In this document: piece after piece, positions 50,032 through 59,340 of the stretch
How positions within the stretch are numbered: the first letter of the stretch is position 1
Layout of the letters: each line of letters starts with the position of its first letter
The notes under the pieces: model-generated
Seen by the model: only the letters and a program-made list of their open reading frames with translations
Database searches by the model: none
What the model was told of the DNA's origin: nothing
Source: Gammaproteobacteria bacterium
GTDB taxonomy: Bacteria > Pseudomonadota > Gammaproteobacteria > Steroidobacterales > Rariloculaceae
Direction: 5' to 3'
DNA length: 64,000 bases
NCBI GenBank assembly: GCA_022826245.1
Contig: JAJDVG010000001.1
Coordinates: 1-64,000 of the forward strand
Translations under genes and position numbers: made by a program

Positions 50032-50621
50032 GGCTGGTAGTGTCCCTCGTGATCGGCCGGCATGCTCGCGGCCGCTTCGGGAACCACGACCTCGGCATCG
50101 GGGACCCGGTACATCGTGTAGGACAGGCTCAGCGTGCCGATGTCTTCGGGAAGGTCGGGATCGACGTAGAACTGCACCGGCATGTCGATTTCGGCGTCGC
50201 CTTCCAGGTGCTGCTGCGTGAAGCAGAAGCACTCCACCTTGTGCAGGTACTGCGCGGCATGACCGGGCGAGACGCTCGGCACGGCCTGCCCGGTCACCAT
50301 GCCGCTCGCGCGATTGCGGGCGTAGTACTCGGTCGTGTTGACTTCCCCGACGCGAACACGCATCTGGTTCTCGGTCGGCCTGAACTCCCAGGGCATCCCC
50401 CGAAAGACCTGCGCGGTGAACTGGATCGTCACCTCGCGATCGGAGATTTCGGCGATCTGCGCGACGCTCGCGGCCTCGCCGGAGGTCCTGCCGTTGAGCC
50501 CCGTAATCTCGCAGAAAATCTCGTAAAGCGGGACGAGCGCGAACGCGAAGCCGAACATCCCCACGGCCAGCAGGGACAGCAAGGCGAACTGTCGGCCCGG
50601 GCTGTTGCTGCGTTTGCTCAT
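50028..50621 (-). CDS. ctaG: Cytochrome oxidase copper assembly protein CtaG (Cox11)
   Basis: A 197-residue Cox11-type protein with one helix (LLSLLAVGMFGFAFALVPLYEIFC) and the copper site CFCFTQQ near residue 140. LVPLYEIFCEITGLNG and MPVQFYVDP are conserved. It delivers copper to CuB of subunit I. ATG 50621 shares its base with the subunit I stop. Confidence 0.95.
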   Translation of the reverse strand: MSKRSNSPGRQFALLSLLAVGMFGFAFALVPLYEIFCEITGLNGRTSGEAASVAQIAEISDREVTIQFTAQVFRGMPWEFRPTENQMRVRVGEVNTTEYYARNRASGMVTGQAVPSVSPGHAAQYLHKVECFCFTQQHLEGDAEIDMPVQFYVDPDLPEDIGTLSLSYTMYRVPDAEVVVPEAAASMPADHEGHYQP

Positions 50622-52237
50622 TACGCCTTGTCGGTAGCGGCGTGAGCCTCGTCGGGCTCGATCTCGGGCGGCGTATGGAACGAATGCAGCGGCGCCGGTG
50701 AGGGCAGCGTCCACTCGAGTCCCTCGGCGCCCTCCCAGACCTGCGCGTCGGTGACCTTCTCGCCGCTCGTCAGGGCCTTGACGATGATGTACAGGAACAG
50801 GATCTGCGTAAGTCCGAGCAGCCCCGCGCCGATGCTCGACACTATGTTGAAGTCGGCGAACGCGATCGAGTAATCGACCACCCGGCGCGGCATGCCGGCC
50901 AGCCCCGAGAAGTGCATCGGGAAGAACGTCAGGTTGACGGCGATCGTCGCGGTCCAGAAGTGGATCTTGCCGAGCCGCTCGTCATACATGCGGCCCGACC
51001 ACTTCGGCAGCCAGTAGTAGACCGCCGCCATCGTGCCGAAAATCGCGCCCGGATAGAGCACGTAGTGGAAGTGGGCGACGACGAAGAATGTGTCGTGATA
51101 CTGGAAGTCGGCCGGCACGAGCGCAAGCATCAAGCCCGAGAAGCCGCCGATCGTGAACATGATCACGAAGCCGAGCGCGAACAGCATGGGCGTTTCGAAC
51201 GTTATCGAGCCCCGCCAGAGCGTCGCGACCCAGTTGAACACCTTCACGCCCGTAGGCACGGCGATCAGCATCGTCGCGTACATGAAGAACAGTTCCGCGG
51301 CCAGCGGCATGCCCGAGGTGAACATGTGGTGGCCCCAGACGATGAAGGACAGTAGCGCGATGGCTACCGTCGCGTACACCATGGAGTGGTAGCCGAACAG
51401 TTTCTTGCGCGCGAACGTCGGGATGATCTGCGAGGCGATGCCGAAGCCCGGCAGGATCATGATGTAGACCTCCGGGTGCCCGAAGAACCAGAACACGTGC
51501 TGGAACAGCACCGGGTCGCCGCCGCCCGCCGCCTCGAAGAAGCTCGTGCCGAAGTGCCGGTCGGTCAGCATCATCGTCACCGCGCCCGCAAGAACGGGCA
51601 TGGCCATGATCAGCAGGAAGGCGGTGATGAGCCAGGTCCACACGAACAGCGGCATCCTGAACAGCGTCATGCCGGGCGCGCGCATGTTCAGGATCGTGAC
51701 CATGACGTTGATCGCGCCGAGCACCGAGGACACGCCCATGAGATGCACGCCGAGGATGAAGTAGTCGGTACTCGGCGGCCCGTAGGTCGTCGACAGCGGT
51801 GCGTAGAAGGTCCAGCCGAAGTTCGGCGCGCCGCCTTCCATGAACATCGACGAGAGCAGAAGGATGAATGCGAACGGCAGGATCCAGAAGCTGAAGTTGT
51901 TGAGCCTCGGCAACGCCATGTCCGGAGCGCCGATCATGAGCGGCACGAGCCAGTTGGCGAGCCCCACGAACGCGGGCATCACGGCGCCGAACACCATGAT
52001 CAGGCCGTGCAGCGTCACCATCTGATTGTAGAAATCCGGCTGCGTGAACTGCAGCCCCGGCTGGAACAGCTCGAGCCGGACCACCATCGCCATCGCACCG
52101 CCGATGAAGAACAGCAGGAAGGCCAGGCACAGGTACAGCGTGCCGATTTCCTTGTGGTTCGTCGTCAGCAGCCAGCGCAGGATGAATGCGATCAGCGGAT
52201 GTCGTTGCTTCGGTATGGTGTCTGCGTGGGCAATCAT
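50621..52237 (-). CDS. ctaD: Cytochrome c oxidase subunit I (haem-copper type A)
   Basis: A 538-residue subunit I with the twelve helices and ligands of A-type oxidases: [16 protein letters not shown] with the low-spin haem His, [17 protein letters not shown] with the CuB His and the Glu-Tyr of type A1, [12 protein letters not shown] with two CuB His, and [12 protein letters not shown] with the high-spin and low-spin haem His. It terminates oxygen reduction. It lies directly downstream of subunit II (12 bases). Confidence 0.97.
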   Translation of the reverse strand: MIAHADTIPKQRHPLIAFILRWLLTTNHKEIGTLYLCLAFLLFFIGGAMAMVVRLELFQPGLQFTQPDFYNQMVTLHGLIMVFGAVMPAFVGLANWLVPLMIGAPDMALPRLNNFSFWILPFAFILLLSSMFMEGGAPNFGWTFYAPLSTTYGPPSTDYFILGVHLMGVSSVLGAINVMVTILNMRAPGMTLFRMPLFVWTWLITAFLLIMAMPVLAGAVTMMLTDRHFGTSFFEAAGGGDPVLFQHVFWFFGHPEVYIMILPGFGIASQIIPTFARKKLFGYHSMVYATVAIALLSFIVWGHHMFTSGMPLAAELFFMYATMLIAVPTGVKVFNWVATLWRGSITFETPMLFALGFVIMFTIGGFSGLMLALVPADFQYHDTFFVVAHFHYVLYPGAIFGTMAAVYYWLPKWSGRMYDERLGKIHFWTATIAVNLTFFPMHFSGLAGMPRRVVDYSIAFADFNIVSSIGAGLLGLTQILFLYIIVKALTSGEKVTDAQVWEGAEGLEWTLPSPAPLHSFHTPPEIEPDEAHAATDKA

Positions 52238-52249
52238 GACTTGTCGTGC

Positions 52250-53398
52250 CTAGCGGGATTCGAACACGGCCAACGGCTGGACGATGTCGCCCGTGTCGTT
52301 GCCGAAAGAGTTGCGCTCGTAGGTAATGACGGCCGCGATGTCGCGGTCGGAAAGCTGCGGCGCCCAGGCCTGCATCTCGGTATCGACGACGCCGTTCAGC
52401 ACGCGCTCGATGTGCGCTTCGACGGGGCCGTTGACGATCTCGCTGCCTGCGAGCGCCGGATACCTGATCCCCTGGCCGACGCCGTCGGGCAGATGGCAGG
52501 TAGCGCACTGCGCGATGTAGACCTCTTCGCCGATCGGCATGAGCTCTTCCATCGTCCAGGTTCTGCTGCGGTCGGCAATGGCCTGCTCGCCCGCCAGCGC
52601 CGCGGCGACGCGCTGATCCTCGATCCAGGTCAGGAATTCCTCTTCCGGCAGGACCTCGACCACGACGGGCATGTAAGCGTGATTCATGCCGCACAGTTCC
52701 GTGCACTGGCCCCGATAGATGCCGGGTACGTCGACGCGGGTCCACGCTTCGTTGATGAAGCCGGGAATGGCGTCCTGCTTGACGGCGAAGTCGGGTACCC
52801 ACCATGAATGGATGACATCGCCCGACGTCATCAGAAACCGGACCTTCTGGTTCGTCGGGATCACGAGCGGGTTATCGACTTCGAGGATGTAGTTCTCGTC
52901 CTTGTCGACGAGGTTGTTGATCGCGTCCTGCGGCGTGGACAGGTTGCTGAAAAAGCCGATGTCGGCTTCGACGTACTGGTAGTGCCACTTCCACTGCGAA
53001 GCCGTGACGAGAACGGTCAGGTCCGGATCCGAGTTGTCCTCGATGTCGATCAGCGTGATCGTGGCCGGGATCGCCATGCCGACGAGGATCAGGGTCGGGA
53101 TGATCGTCCAGATGATCTCGACGGGCGTGCTCTCGTGAAACTTCGCTGGCGTCGGGTGCCTCGAGCGCCGGTGCGAGTACATCGTGTAGAACATCGCGCC
53201 GAAGACGACGATGCCGACGACGATGCAGACGCCGAGACTCAGGTGATGGAGACTCTGGACGCGCTGGCTGACTTCCGTCACACCCTCGCGCATGTCGAGC
53301 GCCTGCGCGAGGGCTGCCTGCGCAAACCCGAAAGTGACGAGGACGATCGAGCAAAACCGCCCGAAAAGCATGCTGACACGTCTGTAGCTGCGCGTCAT
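52250..53398 (-). CDS. ctaC: Cytochrome c oxidase subunit II with fused cytochrome c domain (caa3-type)
   Basis: A 382-residue subunit II. After a signal sequence (to about AALAQA) there are two helices, then the cupredoxin domain with the CuA site GQCTELCGMNHAYM and upstream DVIHSWWVPDF. A C-terminal cytochrome c domain follows with CATCH near residue 299, so it is the caa3 kind and can take electrons from a cytochrome directly. ATG 53398 is chosen over ATG 53419 and 53371 for the signal peptide; the GGGGGA just before it is too close for an ideal ribosome-binding site. First gene of the respiratory cluster. Confidence 0.94.
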   Translation of the reverse strand: MTRSYRRVSMLFGRFCSIVLVTFGFAQAALAQALDMREGVTEVSQRVQSLHHLSLGVCIVVGIVVFGAMFYTMYSHRRSRHPTPAKFHESTPVEIIWTIIPTLILVGMAIPATITLIDIEDNSDPDLTVLVTASQWKWHYQYVEADIGFFSNLSTPQDAINNLVDKDENYILEVDNPLVIPTNQKVRFLMTSGDVIHSWWVPDFAVKQDAIPGFINEAWTRVDVPGIYRGQCTELCGMNHAYMPVVVEVLPEEEFLTWIEDQRVAAALAGEQAIADRSRTWTMEELMPIGEEVYIAQCATCHLPDGVGQGIRYPALAGSEIVNGPVEAHIERVLNGVVDTEMQAWAPQLSDRDIAAVITYERNSFGNDTGDIVQPLAVFESR

Positions 53399-53582
53399 TC
53401 CCCCGGCCTGTAAGAACATAGGTGAGGCATTTGCCGACCTATACGGTGGGCGCCTGTCGCCAGCGCTCGCTCGGCTTCCTGGTGAATGCTGGTTACGTCC
53501 CTTTGCAGGTGAGTTTCGTTGGGTTCAAGTCGCAAATCGGTGGCAAGCATAGGGCAAATGCATCGCAAGTTCAAAGCGCCCG

Positions 53583-53993
53583 TCAACGACGCAATTGCGC
53601 TACGGTGCGAAGCTGATTTCGCCCCATCCAGTCGCGATAGCGGATGGCCGTGGCCGACTCGGCGTGCGCGCTCCAATCGCCCCGATGAGCGAGCAAAAAC
53701 TCGTCGCCCTCGAGCCGCGCCTGCCACTCTTCACCGTCCCAATCGATGAAGGCGATACTCTGATTCGCGTGGCGGTGCCATCTGCCGTCGTCGAGCGGAT
53801 CGAGTTCGAAACCGTCGCCGCGGACCCAGGCCGTCCACCGCGTGCCGTTCCAGGTCACATACTCCATACGGTCCTGAGCGTACGGCGCGTTGATGGGCTC
53901 GGCGCCGGTTTCACTACTCGCATTGAACGCCACCCGCGCGCCCGCGATCGCCACCGCCACCGCCATGAGCAATCCGACTAGAGCCCTGACCAT
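53583..53993 (-). CDS. Small secreted hypothetical protein with repeated Trp/Asp motifs
   Basis: A 136-residue protein with a signal or anchor helix (LVGLLMAVAVAIAGARVAF). Three loose repeats of tryptophan-rich strands follow (YVTWNGTRWTAWVRGDGFEL, AFIDWDGEEWQARLEGDEFL and RYRDWMGRN), a pattern of small beta structures. ATG 53993 follows GGAGGGG by five bases. It lies upstream of subunit II but in a separate unit, 184 bases away. Not recognised. Confidence 0.68.
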   Translation of the reverse strand: MVRALVGLLMAVAVAIAGARVAFNASSETGAEPINAPYAQDRMEYVTWNGTRWTAWVRGDGFELDPLDDGRWHRHANQSIAFIDWDGEEWQARLEGDEFLLAHRGDWSAHAESATAIRYRDWMGRNQLRTVAQLRR

Positions 53994-54276
53994 CTGCACC
54001 CCTCCGTCGCGGTCTGCGCACTATATAGTCGATCCTGCGCGGCCGATCAAGATTGCCGCCGAGGACGCGCTCGGGTCGGCCCCAACGGGCCGCGCTTCGG
54101 GCCTCGGGCGACGCTCCTTGCGCGGGAGCCGCGCCCGGCATAGCGCACCCGACGGACTCCTCCGCCTGAATTCGCGTACGCTATACAAAATCCAGTTATC
54201 GCTCGAACTCGGGGCCGTCAGCATCGCCTCGCGGTTCGGCGATTACGCATCGGTACCCGGATAGTCAGGATTTCAG

Positions 54277-55278
54277 ATGGCGCCCAGGTTGAAGCTCCTG
54301 ATTACGGTGGCCGCGGTGTTCTGCACGGCCTGCACCTCGTCCGAGCAGGGTCGTGAATTGCGCCTGGCCAGTTTCGTGGGCTCGCGTCATCCGGCTGTGG
54401 CTGCGGTATTCGATCCGTTCGCCGGGGAACTGGCGAGCGTCAGCGGCGGTCGGCTGACTGTCCGTCAGTTCCCCGGCGCCACTCTCAATTCGGCTCCCGC
54501 TCAACAGTACTCGCGACTGCTGGAAGGGGTTGCCGACATTTCCTTCGGATTGCCGGGCTACACGATGCAGCGCTTTCCGATGACGGCACTGCTCGGCTTT
54601 CCCGGCATGTCTCCGGATGCGATCACGGGCACGGAACGCCTGTGGCAGGGCATGCCGGCGATCGGCGCGGAGTACGAGGCCAGGGTGCTGGGTTTGTGGG
54701 CAGCGGAACCCAAGGTGCTGATCTCCGCGACCCGGCGCATCGATGAAGCGGACGACCTGCGCGGCATGATCGTCTCGGCAGCTTCGGCGCAGGATGTCGC
54801 CTATCTCGAACGCGTCGGCGCAGCCGCCATGTCGCTGCCCACCAGCGAGGCGCACCAGGCATTGACCACGGGCGCCATCGACGCGGTCTTCGCCGACCCG
54901 AGCACGCTCGCTTCGTTCAGTCTCTGGGAGCCGGCGGAATACATCACCATGAACTTCCCGCCCATCGCGTCGGCGTTCTTCCTGCTCATGAACCGGGACG
55001 TGTACGCGGAGCTGTCGGCCGAGGAGCGAGCGTGGCTGGATGACGCCAGCGGCCTCGAACTGAGTTTGCGGGGCGCTCAGGCCTATGTGGCGACTGCCCG
55101 CCGCGGGCTCGCGCTCGCCGAGCAGGACGGCATCGAGTTCATCACCATGTCCGATGCGGAACTCGAGAAGATCTACTCCCTGTTCGCGCCGGTGATGGAC
55201 GAAGAGCTGCAGCGCGAATTCGGCAACGGGCTGACGGGCGCCGACGTCGTCGCCCTGATGATGGGGCAGGACCGCTGA
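54277..55278 (+). CDS. dctP: TRAP transporter solute-binding lipoprotein (DctP-type)
   Basis: A 333-residue DctP-family binding protein whose lipobox (FCTAC, Cys near residue 19) makes it a lipoprotein. LRLASFVGSRHPAVAAVFDPFAGEL, GADISFGL-like and DDLRGMIVSAASAQDVAYLERVGAAA-type segments are typical. ATG 54277 has CAGGA eight bases upstream. First gene of a dctPQM operon. The carboxylate ligand cannot be told. Confidence 0.88.
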   Translation: MAPRLKLLITVAAVFCTACTSSEQGRELRLASFVGSRHPAVAAVFDPFAGELASVSGGRLTVRQFPGATLNSAPAQQYSRLLEGVADISFGLPGYTMQRFPMTALLGFPGMSPDAITGTERLWQGMPAIGAEYEARVLGLWAAEPKVLISATRRIDEADDLRGMIVSAASAQDVAYLERVGAAAMSLPTSEAHQALTTGAIDAVFADPSTLASFSLWEPAEYITMNFPPIASAFFLLMNRDVYAELSAEERAWLDDASGLELSLRGAQAYVATARRGLALAEQDGIEFITMSDAELEKIYSLFAPVMDEELQREFGNGLTGADVVALMMGQDR

Positions 55279-55280
55279 AC

Positions 55281-55793
55281 ATGCCCGTGTCCGAGCTGCA
55301 TCGGCGCATCGTCGGGCGCGCGATCACGTTCTGGGCCGGCGTCGGCGGCGTGTCCCTCGTCCTGCTGGTACTGGCGACGGGCATCGGCGTGTTCTTCCGC
55401 TATGTGCTCAACACACCCATCAACGGCCTCCGGGATATCAGTCAGTTGCTGCTGCTGATCTGCGTGAGCGGCGCGATTCCCTTTGCCGCCCGACGGGGCG
55501 CGCACGTTGCCGTGGATTTGTTGACGCTGACTCGCCATCCCGGGGCCCGGAGAACGGTGAGCATTTTCATCGGGGCGAGCAGCGTCGTTCTGCTCGGCGT
55601 CGTGCTGGTGGCTTTGGCCAGGCAGGGGAGCTGCGGCTTCCGCTGCGGCCACTTCACGCCGGACCTCGTGATTCCCTTCTGGCCGATGTATCTCGCGCTC
55701 GGCATCGGGTTTCTTCTCTACGTGCTGCAGATCATAAGCCGCAGGCCGGCAGACAAACCCGACTCCAAACGGGATATTCAGGGGCTCGAGTGA
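55281..55793 (+). CDS. dctQ: TRAP transporter small permease (DctQ-type)
   Basis: A 170-residue four-helix protein. GVFFRYVLNTPINGLRDISQLLLLICV is the family landmark (near residues 35-62), followed by RRGAHVAVDLL. It starts two bases after the binding protein and its stop overlaps dctM in GTGA. It contains two unusual nearby cysteines (SCGFRC) in the loop before the last helix. Confidence 0.9.
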   Translation: MPVSELHRRIVGRAITFWAGVGGVSLVLLVLATGIGVFFRYVLNTPINGLRDISQLLLLICVSGAIPFAARRGAHVAVDLLTLTRHPGARRTVSIFIGASSVVLLGVVLVALARQGSCGFRCGHFTPDLVIPFWPMYLALGIGFLLYVLQIISRRPADKPDSKRDIQGLE

Positions 55794-57100
55794 CCGATCT
55801 TCAGATAGGCATCGCCGGCTTCGTCGTGCTGTTCGTGCTGCTGTTCCTGCGCATGCCCGTGGCGCTCGCGATGATGCTGGTCGGTTTCACGGGCACGCTC
55901 GTCATCAACCCGGTGGCCGCATTGCCCGTGCTCGCGGGCGAGGCATTCAACACGTCAACCCTGTACTCCATGAGCATGCTGCCCATGTTCGTATTGATGG
56001 GGAACATGGCCGGCGCCGCGGGTCTCAGCCGGGATCTGTACGATGCGGCTCACGCGTGGATGGGCCGCTTCAGGGGAGGACTGGCGTCGGCAACCGTAGT
56101 GGGAGCGGCGGGGTTTTCGGCCATGTCGGGGTCGTCGCTGGCATCCGCGGTCACGATGGGGCGCGTGGCCCTGCCGGAAATGAAGCGGTTTCGTTATGAC
56201 GACGGTCTGAGTACGGGCGTGATCGCCGCCGGAGGCACCCTGGGCATTCTGATTCCGCCTTCGGCCGGTTTCATCGTCTATTCGATACTGACGGAGGAGT
56301 CGATCGGCCGCTTGTTCATGGCGGGCGTGCTGCCCGGGCTCCTGCTGACTGCGCTCTTTGTCGTCGCGGTGACGATACAGACTTCCCTGAAGCCGGACAT
56401 GGCGCCCTCGTCCGATGTGCGGATTCCCGCTGCGGAAAAATTCGCTGCCCTGCGTCGCAGTCTGTGGATCGTCGGCATCATTCTGGTGACGATCGGCGGG
56501 ATTTATCTGGGCGTTTTTTCCGCCATAGAAGCCGCGGGTATCGGCACGCTGCTGACCTGTGCGGTCGCTGCGCTGCGGCGCAGCCTCACGCTGGGCCTGG
56601 TAACGAAAGCCGTCGGCAATACCCTCCAGGCGACGGGCACGACCTTTCTGATTCTGATCGGGGCGTTCGTACTTACACCCTTCATCACGCTGTCAGGCAT
56701 CCCGGATGCCCTGCTGACCCTGATCGCCGACTCCGGTGCAGGACCCTATACCGTGCTCCTGCTGATACTGCTGACGCTGATACTGCTCGGCACGTTCCTG
56801 GAAGGCTTCGCCATTCTGGTACTGACGCTGCCCTTCGTGCAGCCGATGGTGATGCAGGCCGGCTTCGACATGGTGTGGTTCGGCGTACTCATGGTGATCG
56901 TGCTCGAGATGGGCCTGATCAGCCCGCCCGTCGGGGTAAACGTTTTCGTCGTCAAGGGGATCGCGCCGGATGTGCCCATGCGCACGATTTTCCGCGGGAT
57001 CATCCCGTTCTGGCTCGCGATGTTCGTGGTGTTGATTGTCCTCGTCGCGTTTCCGGCATTGGCGACCCTTCTGCCGGACTCGATGTTCGGCGCGATCTGA
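55790..57100 (+). CDS. dctM: TRAP transporter large permease (DctM-type)
   Basis: A 436-residue permease with about twelve helices and the landmarks LYSMSMLPMFVLMGNMAG, FSAMSGSSLASAVTMGRVALPEM, GTLGILIPPSAGFIVYSIL and MGLISPPVGVNVFVVKGIAP. GTG 55790 overlaps the dctQ stop. It couples uptake to a sodium or proton gradient. Third gene of the operon. Confidence 0.94.
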   Translation: MTDLQIGIAGFVVLFVLLFLRMPVALAMMLVGFTGTLVINPVAALPVLAGEAFNTSTLYSMSMLPMFVLMGNMAGAAGLSRDLYDAAHAWMGRFRGGLASATVVGAAGFSAMSGSSLASAVTMGRVALPEMKRFRYDDGLSTGVIAAGGTLGILIPPSAGFIVYSILTEESIGRLFMAGVLPGLLLTALFVVAVTIQTSLKPDMAPSSDVRIPAAEKFAALRRSLWIVGIILVTIGGIYLGVFSAIEAAGIGTLLTCAVAALRRSLTLGLVTKAVGNTLQATGTTFLILIGAFVLTPFITLSGIPDALLTLIADSGAGPYTVLLLILLTLILLGTFLEGFAILVLTLPFVQPMVMQAGFDMVWFGVLMVIVLEMGLISPPVGVNVFVVKGIAPDVPMRTIFRGIIPFWLAMFVVLIVLVAFPALATLLPDSMFGAI

Positions 57101-57210
57101 TGCCGGAAATGCGGACCGCAAGCCGCACTTGCCGACGATAGCTTATGATCGACATTCAGCTTCAGGACGCCGAATAGTTTCAGACACGCGAAGTTTCACG
57201 CCCCGACACC

Positions 57211-57990
57211 ATGTTTCCGATCCGCGACGACAACCCGCATTTCCTGACGCCGTATGCGACGTATACGATCATCGGCCTCAACGTCGCAGCCTGGATCTTC
57301 CTGCAGGGCCTCGGCAGCAATGCGGCGCTTGCGCAGTCGATCTGCACGCTCGGGCTGATCCCCGGCGAACTGCTGAGCACGGTACCGGCCGGAACCCGGC
57401 TTCCGCTCGGCCCGGGTATCGCATGCGTGCTCGGGGACGGCCCCACCTGGCATACGACAATCTCGTCGATGTTCCTGCACGGCGGGTGGTTCCACCTCAT
57501 CGGCAACATGTGGTTCCTGTGGATATTCGGCAACAATGTCGAGGACTCGATGGGGTCCGTGCGGTTCCTGTTTTTCTACCTGCTGTCGGGTCTCGCCGCC
57601 GCGGCGCTGCAGATCGCGACGAATCCCGATTCCGCCGTGCCGATGGTCGGCGCCTCGGGCGCGATCGGGGGAGTGATGGGCGCCTACATCCTGCTGTACC
57701 CGCGCGTGCACGTGCACATGCTGGTCTTCTTCGGCTTCTTCATCACGACGTTCGCGGTACCGGCCTTCGTGATGCTCGGCTACTGGCTGCTCGTGCAGTT
57801 GATCAGCGGCTTCGGTTCTCTCGGGGCGCAGGGCGGAGGCGTCGCCTTCTGGGCGCATGTCGGCGGTTTCGTCGCCGGCGCCCTGCTCGTGCTCGTGTTC
57901 CGCGACCGGCGGCTGCTCGCACGCCACCCGTACCACGGCTGGCGGCGGCGGCGCCTGCCGACGGAAAGCTGGCGAAGGATTCAGCGCTGA
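57211..57990 (+). CDS. Rhomboid family intramembrane serine protease
   Basis: A 259-residue rhomboid with about six helices. MFLHGGWFHLIGNMWFLWIFG, GASGAIGGVMGAY with the catalytic Ser, and FWAHVGGFVAGALL with the catalytic His are intact. ATG 57211 opens directly into the typical N-terminus. Monocistronic as far as can be seen, 110 bases after dctM. Confidence 0.93.
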   Translation: MFPIRDDNPHFLTPYATYTIIGLNVAAWIFLQGLGSNAALAQSICTLGLIPGELLSTVPAGTRLPLGPGIACVLGDGPTWHTTISSMFLHGGWFHLIGNMWFLWIFGNNVEDSMGSVRFLFFYLLSGLAAAALQIATNPDSAVPMVGASGAIGGVMGAYILLYPRVHVHMLVFFGFFITTFAVPAFVMLGYWLLVQLISGFGSLGAQGGGVAFWAHVGGFVAGALLVLVFRDRRLLARHPYHGWRRRRLPTESWRRIQR

Positions 57991-58050
57991 AGCGTCTGTG
58001 GACCGGCTGGCGCAGACGGTTCGCAACCGCAATTATGCGTATACCGCAAT

Positions 58051-58470
58051 TCAGAAAGGTTTCAGGACCACGAGCGTGAGTACGAGCAGAAGAGCGAAAA
58101 ATTCACAGATTGTGACGGCAGTGGGCCAGCCCCCGAGCTCGAACGATGAATCCGTCGCCAATTGCCGGAACTGGCCAGAGATAAAACCGTGCAGAGCGGA
58201 CAGCGCAAGGACGACAGCGATTTTGGCGACCATCCACCCCGAAAACATCCAGCCACCCATCATCATCAACGTGATGCCGAAGATCCATGTACCGATCATG
58301 GCAACGCTTCCCATGCCGAGATACCACGTTCGCACGCGGCGAGCAGCGCCGAGGCGCGCTTCACCCTTCTGAGATCGGAGCGACGCCATCACGGCGGGGA
58401 CAAAAATCATCACACCCATCCAAACGACAACTGAGGCGAGGTGTGTGCACTTGATGAGAAGATAGGCCAA
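58051..58470 (-). CDS. Small four-helix membrane protein, CopD/DUF2269-like
   Basis: A 139-residue protein with four helices (KCTHLASVVVWMGVMIFVPA, LGMGSVAMIGTWIFGITLMM, MVAKIAVVLALSALHGFISG and VTICEFFALLLVLTLVVLKPF). KCTHLASVVVWMG with its His, and HGFISGQFRQL, recall the CopD/HemJ-like group that binds haem or copper. TTG 58470 is the apparent start. Convergent with the rhomboid gene; the function is a guess. Confidence 0.7.
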   Translation of the reverse strand: MAYLLIKCTHLASVVVWMGVMIFVPAVMASLRSQKGEARLGAARRVRTWYLGMGSVAMIGTWIFGITLMMMGGWMFSGWMVAKIAVVLALSALHGFISGQFRQLATDSSFELGGWPTAVTICEFFALLLVLTLVVLKPF

Positions 58471-58550
58471 TCTGAAAACTCTGCCGCGTAGACCGTGTAT
58501 GCAAGGCCGAGACTCGGTCCTATGACGCCCACGACAGCCGGAATTCCCAA

Positions 58551-58594
58551 TCGGGGCGGGTCATGGGTCTGCAGCTGAGATGATTCCGCCCCGA
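58551..58594. terminator. Imperfect hairpin between the exporter operon and the small membrane protein
   Basis: TCGGGGCGG at 58551 pairs with CCGCCCCGA ending near 58594; an extra TCAT/ATGA pair lies inside. No T-run follows. It sits downstream of the MacAB-like operon (minus strand) and may end its transcript. Confidence 0.45.
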
Positions 58595-58637
58595 CTCATT
58601 AGCTGGCATGTGCCGGACATCTCGAAAGACGTGCGAG

Positions 58638-59321
58638 TCATTGCGCAATCTTTCCATCAACCAGGTCTATGCGCCGTGTCATTCTGTCCAGAAAGCGTGC
58701 ATCGTGAGTAACCATGCAAATGGTTTTTCCCTCATCGTGCAGCTCATCCAGAAGGTCCATAATGGCTTCACCATTCCTGCTGTCGAGATTCCCGGTCGGC
58801 TCATCAGCCAGCAACAACGAGGGCTCGGTTGCGATTCCCCGGGCAACTGCAACGCGCTGCTGCTGGCCGCCGGAGAGCTGCGATGGATAGTGCTTTGCAC
58901 GGGCCGTGAGCTGAACCTTCTCCAGTTTGTCCATCGCGATTTCGCGGCGCTCCTGCTTCGAGATCCCCTTATAGAGCAGGGGCAGCTCGACATTTTCGAC
59001 GACCTGCAGGTCGCCGATCAGATTGAAGGCCTGGAATATGAAGCCGATTTCACGGTTGCGCAGCTCCGCTCTTTGATATGAATCGAATTCATCGACCCGG
59101 TGATCCTTGAGCAGATACTGGCCGCTCGTCGCCGTATCGAGCAGACCGATAATCGACAGCAATGTCGATTTCCCGCAGCCGGATGGCCCGGTAATGCAGA
59201 TGTACTCCCCCTCGTGGATCGCAAGGTCAATGTCCTGAACGGCTCGCGTTTCCGTGTCGTAGGTTTCGTACACGCGGGTAATACCAGTAAGCCGAACGAT
59301 TTCCGCAGCAGCTGAATTCAT
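58638..59321 (-). CDS. ABC exporter ATPase, MacB/LolD-type
   Basis: A 227-residue ATPase with Walker [16 protein letters not shown]-loop FIFQAFNLI, signature [17 protein letters not shown], Walker [13 protein letters not shown] and switch VTHDAR. ATG 59321 follows AAGGAAGAAG. It is the third gene of the MFP-permease-ATPase operon, which is in reverse order compared with the other exporter in this window. Confidence 0.94.
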   Translation of the reverse strand: MNSAAAEIVRLTGITRVYETYDTETRAVQDIDLAIHEGEYICITGPSGCGKSTLLSIIGLLDTATSGQYLLKDHRVDEFDSYQRAELRNREIGFIFQAFNLIGDLQVVENVELPLLYKGISKQERREIAMDKLEKVQLTARAKHYPSQLSGGQQQRVAVARGIATEPSLLLADEPTGNLDSRNGEAIMDLLDELHDEGKTICMVTHDARFLDRMTRRIDLVDGKIAQ

Positions 59322-59340
59322 GTATCTTCTTCCTTGTCCC

